From positions 124,001 to 188,000 of the forward strand of contig JANQQL010000010.1 of assembly GCA_028289345.1 (NCBI GenBank): a stretch of DNA of 64,000 bases, written 5' to 3'. This stretch comes from Planctomycetota bacterium. Lineage in GTDB: Bacteria > Planctomycetota > B15-G4 > SIAN01. The notes below the pieces were generated by a model. It was not told the origin of the DNA. It saw nothing but the letters and a program-made list of their open reading frames with translations, and did no database searches. The position numbers and the translations under genes are program-made. Positions 43,474 to 53,064 of the stretch are shown in pieces (within the stretch, counting starts at the first letter, position 1; the number at the start of each line of letters is the position of its first letter).

Positions 43474-45026
43474 CGGGTGCCGGACACTTCGTCGCCAGTT
43501 TCTGGCGACGAAGTGTCCGGCACCGAATGCACCTTGGCCTTCACCGTCCGGCGATCGAGACCAAGGACACGGGCGGCGGCTTCGTAACTCCCTGTTTTGG
43601 TGTAGACCCACTGGCAGTACTTCCGAAGGAGCTGTTCTGCCGTGAGACTGCCTTGCTGGAGTTCGACCGCGAGCTGCTCGGAAGGGCGCTTCGGAAAGGC
43701 TCGCGGGGGATGGTACTCGCGCCGGACGAGGACGTTTCGAACGCACTGCTCCAGCTCTCGAAAGTTGCCGGGCCACGAGTACGTCCGGCCAAGGTGACCG
43801 TCGATCCAGTCCGTCACCTCTCCCGTCAGTTCTTCTGCTTCGTCTCCCACCAACCGCCGGGCCACGAATCGCACCAGATGTTCCAATTCGTCGGGTTTCT
43901 CCGCGAGTTGCTTGGCGAGGGTGGGAGTTTGAATGCGGTCGGAGCAAATCCGGTAGTACAGGTCAGCTCGGAAGCGCCCACCCGAGATCTCCGTGGCTAG
44001 ATCTCGGTTGGTGGCGCAGATGACTTTGCCTTCGAAGCGCAGGGGTTCCCGATCGCCGAGCCGCTGGAAGCGACGGGTTTCCAACACTCGGAGAAGCTTG
44101 ACCTGAACCGCGGGCTCGATCTCGCCGAGCTCATCCAGGAACACGGTTCCCAGCCGGTGACTGATCTCCAACCAACCCTTGCGATCTGCGAGAGCCCCTG
44201 TGAATGCTCCTTTCTTGTGACCGAACAACTCGGACTCGATCAAAGTCGGGGACATGGCCGACAGATCCAGGGCATGGAACAACTCGCCATAGAACGGCTG
44301 AAAACTACGAGATGCGACCTCGAAGGGGATGTACCCAGAGAGGCCGATGGCTCGGGCCACCAGCTCCTTGCCTGTCCCCGAGGGGCCCGTCACCAACGTT
44401 GAGAGATCGCCCATGCGAGGGAACAACACTCTCGCGTAGCGTCGAAGGTCGTGGGTGAAGATCGACTCCCAGACCGATGCCCGCAAATCCATGGCGGCGG
44501 GCGAGGCACCGATGAGGTGCCGAAAGATGTGATGAAACGCTCGACGCAACTGAAAGAAGAAGGCGAACAGATGCTCCGGTTGGTACTGGCTCGGAAGGTC
44601 GCGACCCTGGGGATGCAATTGCTCCGTCGCGTCCTCCGCGAAACGCTCATACCACCCAACCCGCTTGCCTCGTTTGCCACCTTCGAAGTCATCGATCACC
44701 GCCGTGAAATCGAAACGGTAGCGGTGATACAAGGCAAACAGCACGAGGTCTTCGTAGAGGCGAAGGTCCTGGTCGACGATGGGTTCCGCCTGGGCCCAAT
44801 CCTCCCGAGCTTGACGGATGGCGGTCTCTGCATCATCGAGCAGCAGAGCCAGGTTGGGGTGCCCCTCTTTGTAGTCAGGTCCCTCGGCCCAGTGATCCCC
44901 CGCATCGACAAAACGCTGGCCCAGAGCTCTGCGCTCCCACTCCGTGCGTTGTGCCACGAACGGATTGACGGAGTTGAGGGAAGCGATGGCTTCCAGAATG
45001 GATCGACGAGAGCGAAACAGGGCCAT
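43434..45026 (-). CDS. Sigma-54-dependent transcriptional activator without a known sensor domain
   Basis: About 530 residues. The AAA+ domain is complete: Walker A GPSGTGKE, the GAFTGA loop that contacts sigma-54, Walker B GTVFLDELGE, and an arginine-finger region in GRFRADLYYRI. A Fis-like helix-turn-helix follows (GSYEAAARVLGLDRRTVKAKV). The first 200 residues are helical and match no receiver, PAS, GAF or FHA domain that I recognise. The ATG at 45026 is used; a GTG at 45041 is possible, and neither has a good ribosome binding site. The last 30 codons run through a perfect palindrome, so the C-terminal tail was probably altered by that element. No target promoter of the TGGCAC-N5-TTGC type was recognised nearby. 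Confidence 0.85.
   Translation of the reverse strand: MALFRSRRSILEAIASLNSVNPFVAQRTEWERRALGQRFVDAGDHWAEGPDYKEGHPNLALLLDDAETAIRQAREDWAQAEPIVDQDLRLYEDLVLFALYHRYRFDFTAVIDDFEGGKRGKRVGWYERFAEDATEQLHPQGRDLPSQYQPEHLFAFFFQLRRAFHHIFRHLIGASPAAMDLRASVWESIFTHDLRRYARVLFPRMGDLSTLVTGPSGTGKELVARAIGLSGYIPFEVASRSFQPFYGELFHALDLSAMSPTLIESELFGHKKGAFTGALADRKGWLEISHRLGTVFLDELGEIEPAVQVKLLRVLETRRFQRLGDREPLRFEGKVICATNRDLATEISGGRFRADLYYRICSDRIQTPTLAKQLAEKPDELEHLVRFVARRLVGDEAEELTGEVTDWIDGHLGRTYSWPGNFRELEQCVRNVLVRREYHPPRAFPKRPSEQLAVELQQGSLTAEQLLRKYCQWVYTKTGSYEAAARVLGLDRRTVKAKVHSVPDTSSPETGDEVSGTRHSPQGEEAPPPD
43476..43524. repeat. Perfect 23-bp REP-like palindrome at a convergent gene junction
   Basis: Left arm 43476-43498 and right arm 43502-43524 are perfect inverted repeats around a 3-base TTT loop. 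Each arm carries GGTGCCGGACAC at its outer end, a sequence typical of REP/BIME elements mobilised by RAYT transposases in many bacteria. It starts 3 bases after the glycosidase stop codon and lies inside the 3' end of the sigma-54 activator gene, where it encodes part of the C-terminal tail. It could also act as a transcription terminator for either gene. Confidence 0.75.
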
Positions 45027-45252
45027 GCAAGAGAAGTACACCCAATGTGCACGAGATGCTCAACCACCGGCGACAAGTTCCGTCCACCGGGCCACGATGG
45101 AATCACACAAACATCTGACAGAATTTGACTTACAACGAATGAGATCAGACGCGTCGATCCGCCCGCTCCTTTCCAGAGGCTTGAACCGAGGTCGAACAGC
45201 TGGGGTACCCTCCTCCGACCTCTCCCGCCTCTCCTCTCCTCCGGTGGTTCCC

Positions 45253-46506
45253 ATGAGAACTTTCGCCTTCACGGTGGCGCTGCTGACAGCGCCTGCCACT
45301 TCTTCCCTCGGCCAGTCCAGCTTGATGCAGGCTCGCCAACAGTTCCAAACCACAATCCTGGGGGAGCCGAGACAACAAACTCCCCTGCCCCGCCCCCCCC
45401 ACCAAGAATGCGAGATCGTCCAGTACCAGGCACCGCTAGGAAAAAACTGGGCTTACCTCCATCGTCCGCCAAGAGAGAACGTTCCCGCGGCTGCCATCCT
45501 GTGGATCACCGGCGGGTTTCCCGTCGCCCGAGGAGGTGAGAACGCGTGGCGCCGGAGTCCGGATACCAACGAGCAGTCCGCGGCGGCGTTCCGCGAGTCA
45601 GGAATCGCCATGATGTTCCCCACCATCCGCGGAACCTGCGACAACCCGGGACGACAGGAGTCCTTTTACGGCGAGGTCGAAGACATCTTGGCCGCCGCGG
45701 AGTACCTCCGCCAACAAGAGTTCGTTGATCCAAACCGGGTGTATCTTGGTGGCCACAGTACCGGGGCCACCCTCGCACTCTTGACCGCGGAGGCCTCTGA
45801 TCGCTTCCGAGCCGTGTTCTGTTTCGGACCCGCAGCGGAAGCGAACCGCTACGGAACTCTGACGTTCGACTCCGAGAATCCCAAAGAATGGTGGATTCGG
45901 TCCCCCATTCATTTCCTCGATGACATTGTGACTCCGACATTCGTGATCGAGGGAGAAGCGGGACGTTCCCAATGCTTGCGTGACATGGCCGATGCCTGTT
46001 TGAACCCGGAAGTCACGTTCGCGTTGATTCCTGGCTCGGATCATTTCTTACCGTTGGGTCCCGTCACGCACTTCCTCGCCCAGCGAGTTTTGCAAACTCA
46101 TCACCGCCCCTTCGAAGCCAGCGTCGACGAAATCCTGCAGGCCTACGAGTCGTATCCGGGAAAGCAGCAAAACGCAAAGGACCGCGAACGTCTTGAGAGA
46201 ATGCGGAACGACGTCGAGTCCTCGAAGAACACTTCCTTTCACCGCGTCGACTTTTTTCTCGAAGCTGCCACCAAGCCGGACCTCGAGGATTTGCGCAACC
46301 CTCTCGAAACCCGAGGGTTCCGTTGGCAGGAGACCACCTTCCAAGACCACGGAGACCATCGGCGTTATCAGGCACGAATCAGTCAATCGATCTCCCTCGC
46401 TCGGCCCGAGCAGCTCTTCGAAACAAGCGGGTTTTTGGCCCGGCTGACGTGGGGGACGGCAGTCGTGTACGAAAGCTGGCAGGCAACCGCTGTGCCCGCT
46501 TACTGA
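45253..46506 (+). CDS. Secreted alpha/beta hydrolase with C-terminal RraB-like domain
   Basis: 417 residues. A signal peptide ends near TSSLGQ. The hydrolase domain has the nucleophile motif YLGGHSTGATLA (Ser in GHSTG), an oxyanion-side ILWITGGFP, a late acidic region (FVIEGEAGRS) and the probable catalytic His in PGSDHFLPL, as in prolyl-oligopeptidase-like or dienelactone-hydrolase-like enzymes. From about residue 330, the sequence FHRVDFFLEAATKPDLEDL, LETRGFRW and the closing AVVYESWQA resemble the RNase E inhibitor RraB fold. RraB is a cytoplasmic protein, so its presence behind an export signal would be odd. It diverges from the sigma-54 activator gene. No strong ribosome binding site is seen. 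Confidence 0.75.
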   Translation: MRTFAFTVALLTAPATSSLGQSSLMQARQQFQTTILGEPRQQTPLPRPPHQECEIVQYQAPLGKNWAYLHRPPRENVPAAAILWITGGFPVARGGENAWRRSPDTNEQSAAAFRESGIAMMFPTIRGTCDNPGRQESFYGEVEDILAAAEYLRQQEFVDPNRVYLGGHSTGATLALLTAEASDRFRAVFCFGPAAEANRYGTLTFDSENPKEWWIRSPIHFLDDIVTPTFVIEGEAGRSQCLRDMADACLNPEVTFALIPGSDHFLPLGPVTHFLAQRVLQTHHRPFEASVDEILQAYESYPGKQQNAKDRERLERMRNDVESSKNTSFHRVDFFLEAATKPDLEDLRNPLETRGFRWQETTFQDHGDHRRYQARISQSISLARPEQLFETSGFLARLTWGTAVVYESWQATAVPAY

Positions 46507-46729
46507 CTTCCGGTTCTTCTTGTTCCCAGCCCTGGAGGACGGAGGGAACGATCCGAAACCCTGGTCAAAGACGTCGAGGCGTCACGACGCTTCCAGAGCG
46601 CGGCGTTCCAAGTACCCGACAATCTCCCTACGTTCCTCAGGGAAGCGTCCATGAATGGCTCATTCCTCTTCGATCACGAGAGTTTTGATAATCTAAGAGT
46701 CCTGTCAATCGTGCTTCGGGTCGCACCGT

Positions 46730-48958
46730 ATGACGTTGCTCCACCAACGGACTTCGGGACTCTGCAGAGGGTCTTTGCAATTCCCTCTGCTTCTCGCTTC
46801 GACCGTTTTCACTGTCGAATGTGGTTCGCGCAATGACTCGCTCGCCTTCGCGAAAACCCCACTTCGAGTGACGCTGAGCGTGACCGAGGAACTCCCCTTC
46901 GAGTCCATGGTCCATTCGGAAGCGGGAGAGGAAGTGCTCGTTCACTGGTTTTCAGTCCCACTCGACAACAACCGGTGGACGCCACTCCCCCAAGGCGTTT
47001 GGAAGTACGTCCATTCGCGAGACATCTCCGAGCAGTTGCATCTCTCGGAGACTCTCGATCCGGTACTTCAAGACGCGTCGGGAGAAACATTCACCGCTTT
47101 TCACGGCCGAACCGAGAAACCACAATCCTTCTGGAGAACGAACAAAGGCCTTTGGGTCCGATCTTCGGAAGCTCCCCGTGATGCCGTGCTGCAACTCCCG
47201 GTGATCGGAGGCAGACGGTGTCTCACGACCACTCCTCCCGAGTGGCGTGTCAGCGTCTCGCAACGGACCAGCGTCGGCTTGGGACTTCGACCAAATCAAG
47301 AAGTCCACCTGGAGTGGAATGGACCTGCTCACCAAATCAGTGTCCGCACCGGGTTTCTGAGCCTGGTCGAATGGGGTCGTTCCGACGGCTCCGCGGAGTT
47401 CGTCGTTGACGATCGACGAGGCAATCAGATCGCCAGCTTCTCCCTGGGAGAAGAAACGGACGCCGAGCCTGTCACTCGGCAGTTCACCGTCTCTCCCGAT
47501 TGGCGGCGTGTCCGAATGCGCGTGCGAGGACCTCCCGGGCTCTACACCCTTCACCTTCCCCGCGCGATCCACGCGAGTTCCGCGAGTCAGCCACGGCCCT
47601 CCGTTCTGTTGTTCGTCGCAGATACGTTTCGTGCCGACGCCATGGGAGTGCACGGAAACTCTGACGAATTGACTCCGTGCCTCGACGCATTTGCGGCAGA
47701 AAACGTTTGGTTCGAACGCGCCTGGGCACCATCGAGCTGGACCCTTCCCTCGGTCTCTTCGCTGCTCCTGGGCGTCTATCCACCTCAACACGGAGCGGTG
47801 CGCACAGACACGCCCCCCTCTCGCGCCATTCCAGCTCTCAGCGAAGAGTTTCGTCGCGCGGGGTACCGGACGGGAGCCGTGACCGGCTCTCTGTTCGTCT
47901 CGGCCCGCTACGGCCTGGACCGAGGCTTCGAGTGGTTCGAAGAGCAGCTCCATGCCACCCCAGAGGAAACCAGCGAGCGCGTGCGTCGCTTTCTCGAGAG
48001 TCGTGACCACCGACCGTTCTTCCTGCTCGTCCACACCTACCACAATCACGGCCTCTACGAACCAACCCCTCAAGCCCTCCAAGATCACGGAGACAAACTA
48101 GGCATCCAGTACTCCGCCCGAGAACTGGACCAGCTGGTCGTCGAACACCTCGCCCGAACGAACCTCGGGAGGGTTCCACGCAGGCACATCCCACTGCCGT
48201 CTCTCCTCAAGGCCCTGGAACTTCAGGACAATCCGTGTCAGGTCCTCGAGTCCGTGCAACTCCCCCGCGGAGGCAGCTTCCTCGAACACCAGAAACGACT
48301 ACACCGAGCCTGTGCCGCGGACATCGACCGCTTGTTCGGCAACATTCTGGATGACCTCCAGCAAACCGGCCATGGCCAGACCACCTACGTCGTCTTTACC
48401 AGCGACCACGGAGAAGGATTCGGAGAACATGGCCAGTTTGGTCATGGAGCCGGCCCTTGGGAGGAAATCCTTCGCGTCCCGCTTCTGATCGGCGGCCCGG
48501 GCCTCGCTCCGACTCAGCGGGAGGATTGGGTTTCCACCGTTCACCTCGCGGCCAGCCTGCTTGAGTTGGCGGACCTCACGCCTCCGACGATCTGGAAAAC
48601 CAAGTCACTGTTCGACCGGTACAATCACGATCAACCCGTCTTCATCTTTGAAGAGTTTCGTGACCGGGAGGCGACCTTGGCCATCGTGGACCAGGGCATC
48701 AAGTACGTGATCGCACGAGACTCCCTTGCGACCGGCATTCCTCGCTTCCTTCATGCCTTCGATCTGAACCAAGATCCCGGCGAACTGCAGGACCTGGTGA
48801 ACTCCCGTCAGCAAGAATTGAAGTCGATGCTCGGGCCCTATGTGGATCTCGCCCGTGCGTCGATGCGCCCGCTTGGCAATGCCAGCCCGCTGGTGCTCAA
48901 TGAACAAGACCTGAGAAACTTGGAAGCTCTGGGATACGCTGTCAGCCGACAGGAATGA
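46730..48958 (+). CDS. Secreted sulfatase/phosphatase-fold enzyme
   Basis: 742 residues. A hydrophobic export signal ends at VFTVEC, a weak lipobox. The first 280 residues form a beta-rich accessory domain. The alkaline-phosphatase-superfamily domain starts with SVLLFVADTFRADAMGVHG (metal-binding Asp). In place of the C/S-x-P-x-R formylglycine motif it reads SSWTLPSVSSLLLG, so the nucleophile is probably the Thr, as in phosphoglycerol transferase and phosphodiesterase branches. The second metal site is TSDHGEGFGEHGQFGHG. It is therefore probably not a formylglycine sulfatase despite the overall sulfatase look. No strong ribosome binding site precedes the ATG. It is convergent with the kinase gene. 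Confidence 0.82.
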   Translation: MTLLHQRTSGLCRGSLQFPLLLASTVFTVECGSRNDSLAFAKTPLRVTLSVTEELPFESMVHSEAGEEVLVHWFSVPLDNNRWTPLPQGVWKYVHSRDISEQLHLSETLDPVLQDASGETFTAFHGRTEKPQSFWRTNKGLWVRSSEAPRDAVLQLPVIGGRRCLTTTPPEWRVSVSQRTSVGLGLRPNQEVHLEWNGPAHQISVRTGFLSLVEWGRSDGSAEFVVDDRRGNQIASFSLGEETDAEPVTRQFTVSPDWRRVRMRVRGPPGLYTLHLPRAIHASSASQPRPSVLLFVADTFRADAMGVHGNSDELTPCLDAFAAENVWFERAWAPSSWTLPSVSSLLLGVYPPQHGAVRTDTPPSRAIPALSEEFRRAGYRTGAVTGSLFVSARYGLDRGFEWFEEQLHATPEETSERVRRFLESRDHRPFFLLVHTYHNHGLYEPTPQALQDHGDKLGIQYSARELDQLVVEHLARTNLGRVPRRHIPLPSLLKALELQDNPCQVLESVQLPRGGSFLEHQKRLHRACAADIDRLFGNILDDLQQTGHGQTTYVVFTSDHGEGFGEHGQFGHGAGPWEEILRVPLLIGGPGLAPTQREDWVSTVHLAASLLELADLTPPTIWKTKSLFDRYNHDQPVFIFEEFRDREATLAIVDQGIKYVIARDSLATGIPRFLHAFDLNQDPGELQDLVNSRQQELKSMLGPYVDLARASMRPLGNASPLVLNEQDLRNLEALGYAVSRQE

Positions 48959-49012
48959 ACCAGGAACCATCCTCAGCCGACATTCCCTCGAAAGCAGGGG
49001 AGCACTCGCAGA

Positions 49013-52000
49013 TCAGTGACCTTTCAAACCCTGCGCCGCGCGGAGGCGGGCCGCGCGCAGATTCTCAAGCCTCCGCTCCGTGAGATTGGCTTGGGAGCCA
49101 TCCCCCGCTCGTTTCAATCCCGCCCAGGCGTCTTGCAAGAGTTGCTCGGCTTCTTCGAATCGCTGCCGCTGAGTGGCCAAATCTCCGAGAAGGCTGGCGG
49201 TGCGCCACGGAATCGGGTGATCTGGCGGATAGAGGGCCTTCTGCTCGCTCCAACACTCATGGGCAGATTCCCAGGCCTGCTCGACGTCCCCCTCCTCCGC
49301 GAAACAGTTGGCAGTCAGGTAGAGCATGTTCGCCAGGTCGATGTCCGGACCCCGTGCGATCCCCCGTCGAAGCTCGACGGCCTGTTCGACAAGGGACAAG
49401 GCTTCCGCCACTTCCTTCTGGTAGTACAAGGATGCGGCCAGATTTGACAAGCTGATGCTTCGCCAGTGAGGACTTGCGGAATACCGCTCGCGCAACTCCA
49501 CGGCATTCTCGAACGCGACCATGGCTTCTTCGGGTGACTCATCGATCCAGCTTTCTCCAAGCTGGTTCCAAGGAAACGCCGCAAGAACATGTCCCTCCGG
49601 GAACAAGCGGTCGAACATCGCGACGGACTGTTTGAGGAACTTTCGTCCCGCTTCGACGTCTCCTTGAAGAAGTCGAGCCCAGCCGAGGCAGTGCAGACTC
49701 CGAGCTCGATACAGTGCATCCCGACTCTCGACTTCCAGGGACCGTCGGGCCGCCTGCTCTCCGCGAACCCCGTCCCGTCGGAGATTCTGAACCAGCGCGA
49801 TCGCCCCGTGAATTCGCGCGCTCAGTTGGACGTCGTCCTCGGACAGCATCGCCAGCGCATCCCGGTACGTGTTTCTGGCTGCCTCCATCTGTCCCAACCA
49901 AACCTGAGCATTCCCCAGGACGAGGAGTGCCGAACTCAACCGGGCCGACGATCCAAACAGGCGGCGATGCATCGCCACCGATTCCTGGGCGAGGGCTCGC
50001 GCTTCTTCGAACCTCTCTCGCTGCATCAACAAATTGGCACGATTCGTCAGCGAAATCGCAAGCCGACTGTGATCGCTTGGATGGAATCGTCGCTCCAACT
50101 CGAGGGCGCGAGCCAAGAGTGGATCGGCTTCTGCGTAACGCCCCTGCACTTCGACGACGAGTGCCAGGTCGTTCAGGATCCATGCCAGTTGTGGTGAATC
50201 TCCGACCCCTGCGCCCTCGTGAATCGCCAGGGCTCTTCGCAAACAAGCCTCGGACTCGGAGAACTCGCCTTGCTCTCGAAGAAGTCGGGACCGCGGGATC
50301 AAGAACGGAATGCAACGGGGGTGATCGTTCCCGAACACCTGCTGCGTCTCTCCCATGAGCCCGTCGAGGCGGAGCTCGGCCTCCTGGAACCGGCCCAAGT
50401 CCATGAGCGTCTGGGTCAGGTCCAACTCGATCAGCACTCGATTCGGGTTCGAGTCCGGAAGAACCTCACGAAGGATGCGCGCCGAAGTCTTGAACTTTTC
50501 GACCGCTTCCTCGCGCCGTCCGGTCTCCATCAAGAATCCTGCTGCATCCGCCAAGCTGATTGCTTCATCGAAGGTGATCTCGCCATTCAGACCCCGATGA
50601 ACCTGCAACGACCGCTGGATCCACTTCTCGGCTTCCTCGAGCCGCCCGAGGCGAGATAGCGTGTAGCCGTAGCGACTCATGCACCGGGCGTAGAGGGCGA
50701 TGGCTTCCGCATCTTGCGGCATCTCCTGCTCGACCACCGGCTCCATCAGGTTCGCACATTCCTGGTAGGCACCTCGGTGAAAGGTGACCAGATCAAGCTG
50801 CAATCGCCCCAACAAAGCCCTTGGGTGCAGAGCGTCCATGATTCCCAGTTGGAGCTCGAGAGACTCTCGGAGAAACTCCTCGGATCGGCCCTTGGCGCCC
50901 AGCCATCCGTAAGCGGTCCCAAACGTCTGCAAGAGCCGAGAACGAACGGCGGGTTGGTCTTGAAGCTCGCTTTCGATGCGCCGCGCCCCTTCGTCCAACA
51001 AGAAACTCACGGGCACTTCGGCTCCCAGAGTCCGGGCGGGACTGGCGTGAGAGAATAGCTCCTCCATGAAGCCAGTGACCTCCGAGGCAATCACGTGTTC
51101 TTGGGCGGCACGGGCGTTCGCTTCTCGTTCCCGGACGAGGGAGTTCTGCAGCTCCGCATTGAAACGGCGTTGCTGCCAGTAGAGCCCGGTAGGAAGTCCG
51201 ACCAACAGGGCCATCGCCAAACCGACGGAAGTTGCGCGCGCCGGATTGCGTTGCATCCAGCGCCATGTGCGCTGCGCCGATCCTGGGGGACGCGCCGCAA
51301 TGGGTCGCCTGTCCAGGAGATTCGCCAAATCGTCGGCCAGTTGCTGCGCGGTGGCGTAGCGATCTCGCGGCTGCGCGGCCATGGCTTTCAAACAGACCAC
51401 CTCGACATCGCGCGACACCCCACGGTTGCGGGCACGGATGGAGTCCGGCGGACCGGCCAGGATTCGCTTCTCCTGGGCCAGGGCGCTGGATTCTCGAAAC
51501 GGCACCTGCAAGGTGAGTAGCTCGTAGAGGGTGACTCCCAGCGAATAGACATCCGAGCGCGGATCGACCCCCGAGTTGCTGAGTTGCTCGGGAGACATGT
51601 AGGCAAGGGTCCCAATGTGGGCGCCGGGGCGAGTCACGTGACTCTCGCTCCTCGTTGCCAAGCTGGTCAATCCAAAATCCAAAAGGACCGCTCGTCCTTC
51701 TTCCATCCCCATGATGTTGGAGGGCTTGATGTCTCGATGAATCACTCCCCGTTCGTGAGCATGGTGAACAGCCTCCGCAACTTGCCGGATCAGTTCCAGA
51801 CACGCGTCGACCCAACGCCCAGACTCCTGACCCGGCGGACCACCGAGTTCGGCGCCAGAGAGACTTTCGGGCGCTCGATCGCACAACCCGGCGAGGACTC
51901 GATCGAGACCCCGACCGTCCAGCAGCTCCATCGCAAAGTAGGGAATGCCTTTGTCTTCGCCCACCACGTGAATCGACACGATTCCCGGATGCTGCAGACT

Positions 52001-52390
52001 GGCGATTGCTTCCGTCTCCCTCCGAAAACGCTCTCGTGCACCGTCGAAGTACATTTGCTCGGGGCGAATGAGCTTCAGGGCGACATCCCGCCCCAAAGAA
52101 ACTTGCTCGGCCCGGTACACGACCCCCATTCCGCCACGACCGAGTCTCTCGCGCAGGTGGAAATCGCCCAAGACTTCCGGGAACCCTTCTTCCCCCTCCG
52201 GCTCGAGAAACAGACGCACCGAGTGCAAGCGACGACGAATCTCTGCGGCGTGGTCTGGGTGAGCCCGGCAGATCCTCTCCACCTCGGTCTTCCGCTCCGA
52301 CTCGCTCAACTCGAACAGCGGCGTCATGAGGCGCTCGACCTCATCGGCTTCGGAAGGCTTCGCGCTCTGGGGTTTCCGTTCAGGTACCAT
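49013..52390 (-). CDS. Transmembrane Ser/Thr protein kinase with large TPR domain
   Basis: 1125 residues. Kinase features from the ATG at 52390 (GAGGG 5 bases upstream): glycine loop LGRGGMG (about 84-90), Lys in VALK (106), HRDIKPSN (218-225), DFG (238-240) and GTLAYMSPEQ. A hydrophobic segment (ATSVGLAMALLVGLPTGLYW) lies near residue 390. About 700 residues of TPR repeats follow. The N-terminal 70 residues are the helical lead-in common to these kinases. All catalytic residues are present. It is divergent from an ECF-type sigma gene, with only 59 bases between starts, so the two probably share a control region. Confidence 0.92.
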   Translation of the reverse strand: MVPERKPQSAKPSEADEVERLMTPLFELSESERKTEVERICRAHPDHAAEIRRRLHSVRLFLEPEGEEGFPEVLGDFHLRERLGRGGMGVVYRAEQVSLGRDVALKLIRPEQMYFDGARERFRRETEAIASLQHPGIVSIHVVGEDKGIPYFAMELLDGRGLDRVLAGLCDRAPESLSGAELGGPPGQESGRWVDACLELIRQVAEAVHHAHERGVIHRDIKPSNIMGMEEGRAVLLDFGLTSLATRSESHVTRPGAHIGTLAYMSPEQLSNSGVDPRSDVYSLGVTLYELLTLQVPFRESSALAQEKRILAGPPDSIRARNRGVSRDVEVVCLKAMAAQPRDRYATAQQLADDLANLLDRRPIAARPPGSAQRTWRWMQRNPARATSVGLAMALLVGLPTGLYWQQRRFNAELQNSLVREREANARAAQEHVIASEVTGFMEELFSHASPARTLGAEVPVSFLLDEGARRIESELQDQPAVRSRLLQTFGTAYGWLGAKGRSEEFLRESLELQLGIMDALHPRALLGRLQLDLVTFHRGAYQECANLMEPVVEQEMPQDAEAIALYARCMSRYGYTLSRLGRLEEAEKWIQRSLQVHRGLNGEITFDEAISLADAAGFLMETGRREEAVEKFKTSARILREVLPDSNPNRVLIELDLTQTLMDLGRFQEAELRLDGLMGETQQVFGNDHPRCIPFLIPRSRLLREQGEFSESEACLRRALAIHEGAGVGDSPQLAWILNDLALVVEVQGRYAEADPLLARALELERRFHPSDHSRLAISLTNRANLLMQRERFEEARALAQESVAMHRRLFGSSARLSSALLVLGNAQVWLGQMEAARNTYRDALAMLSEDDVQLSARIHGAIALVQNLRRDGVRGEQAARRSLEVESRDALYRARSLHCLGWARLLQGDVEAGRKFLKQSVAMFDRLFPEGHVLAAFPWNQLGESWIDESPEEAMVAFENAVELRERYSASPHWRSISLSNLAASLYYQKEVAEALSLVEQAVELRRGIARGPDIDLANMLYLTANCFAEEGDVEQAWESAHECWSEQKALYPPDHPIPWRTASLLGDLATQRQRFEEAEQLLQDAWAGLKRAGDGSQANLTERRLENLRAARLRAAQGLKGH

Positions 52391-52449
52391 CGACCCTCGA
52401 GTCACCTGGGGTTCCAGTCGGACGGAGTGCTCTCTCTAAGAAGAAAGCC

Positions 52450-53046
52450 ATGAACGACGACTCGCACAAGACTTCTTCCGCTCTGGTCGAAAAAGCCAGC
52501 CAGGGGGACCTAGGAGCGATCGAGACACTTCTCGGTCGTTTCCTCCCAGACTTGCGGCGATTCCTCCAGCGCCGTGCGGGACCGGTGATTTTGGAGCACG
52601 AATCGGGCTCGGATCTCGTGCAATCGGTTTGTCGGGAAGTTCTCGAGCGGTTGGCAGACGAACGCCTGGAGTACCAGGGCGAGGCTCAATTCAAGCAGTG
52701 GCTGTACCGCGCGGCGGAGCTGAAACTCAAGAACCGACACCGCTTCTATCACCGAGATCGGCGAGATCCCGGGCGAGAGGAGGGACCGGTCCACGACTCA
52801 TTGGGGGAGAAACTCCATCAGTCTCTCAGCTCCCCCAGCGACCGAGCCGCTCGCCAAGAAGAGATCGAACGCTTGGAACATGCCTTCGACGCCCTCGAAC
52901 CTTCTGCTCGGCGCATCATCACCCTGTTTCACATCGACGGTCTCGCCCATCGAGAAATCGCCGAGCGGCTCGGGGTGACCGAGAGCCACTCGCGAACGCT
53001 CCTCGCCCGTGCCATGGCACGACTTGCGCGACTCGCTTCTTCCTGA
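52450..53046 (+). CDS. ECF-type sigma factor divergent from the TPR kinase
   Basis: 198 residues. Region 2 is visible in HESGSDLVQSVCREVLERLADERLEYQGEAQFKQWLYRAAELKLKNRHRF, and region 4 as a clear helix-turn-helix in LEPSARRIITLFHIDGLAHREIAERLGVTESHSRTLLARAMARL. There is no region 3, so it belongs to the ECF group, of the type often found beside planctomycetal kinases. The 59-base gap to the divergent kinase start suggests joint control. The kinase may modulate its activity, for example by phosphorylating it, but that is inference. It is convergent with the next kinase operon. Confidence 0.85.
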   Translation: MNDDSHKTSSALVEKASQGDLGAIETLLGRFLPDLRRFLQRRAGPVILEHESGSDLVQSVCREVLERLADERLEYQGEAQFKQWLYRAAELKLKNRHRFYHRDRRDPGREEGPVHDSLGEKLHQSLSSPSDRAARQEEIERLEHAFDALEPSARRIITLFHIDGLAHREIAERLGVTESHSRTLLARAMARLARLASS

Positions 53047-53064
53047 CACGGCCTGGCTCTTCTC

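Noticed and set aside
46730..48958. Annotation as a formylglycine sulfatase
   Set aside because: The C/S-x-P-x-R motif is absent; the nucleophile position is in SSWTLPS, more like the phosphotransferase/phosphodiesterase branch.
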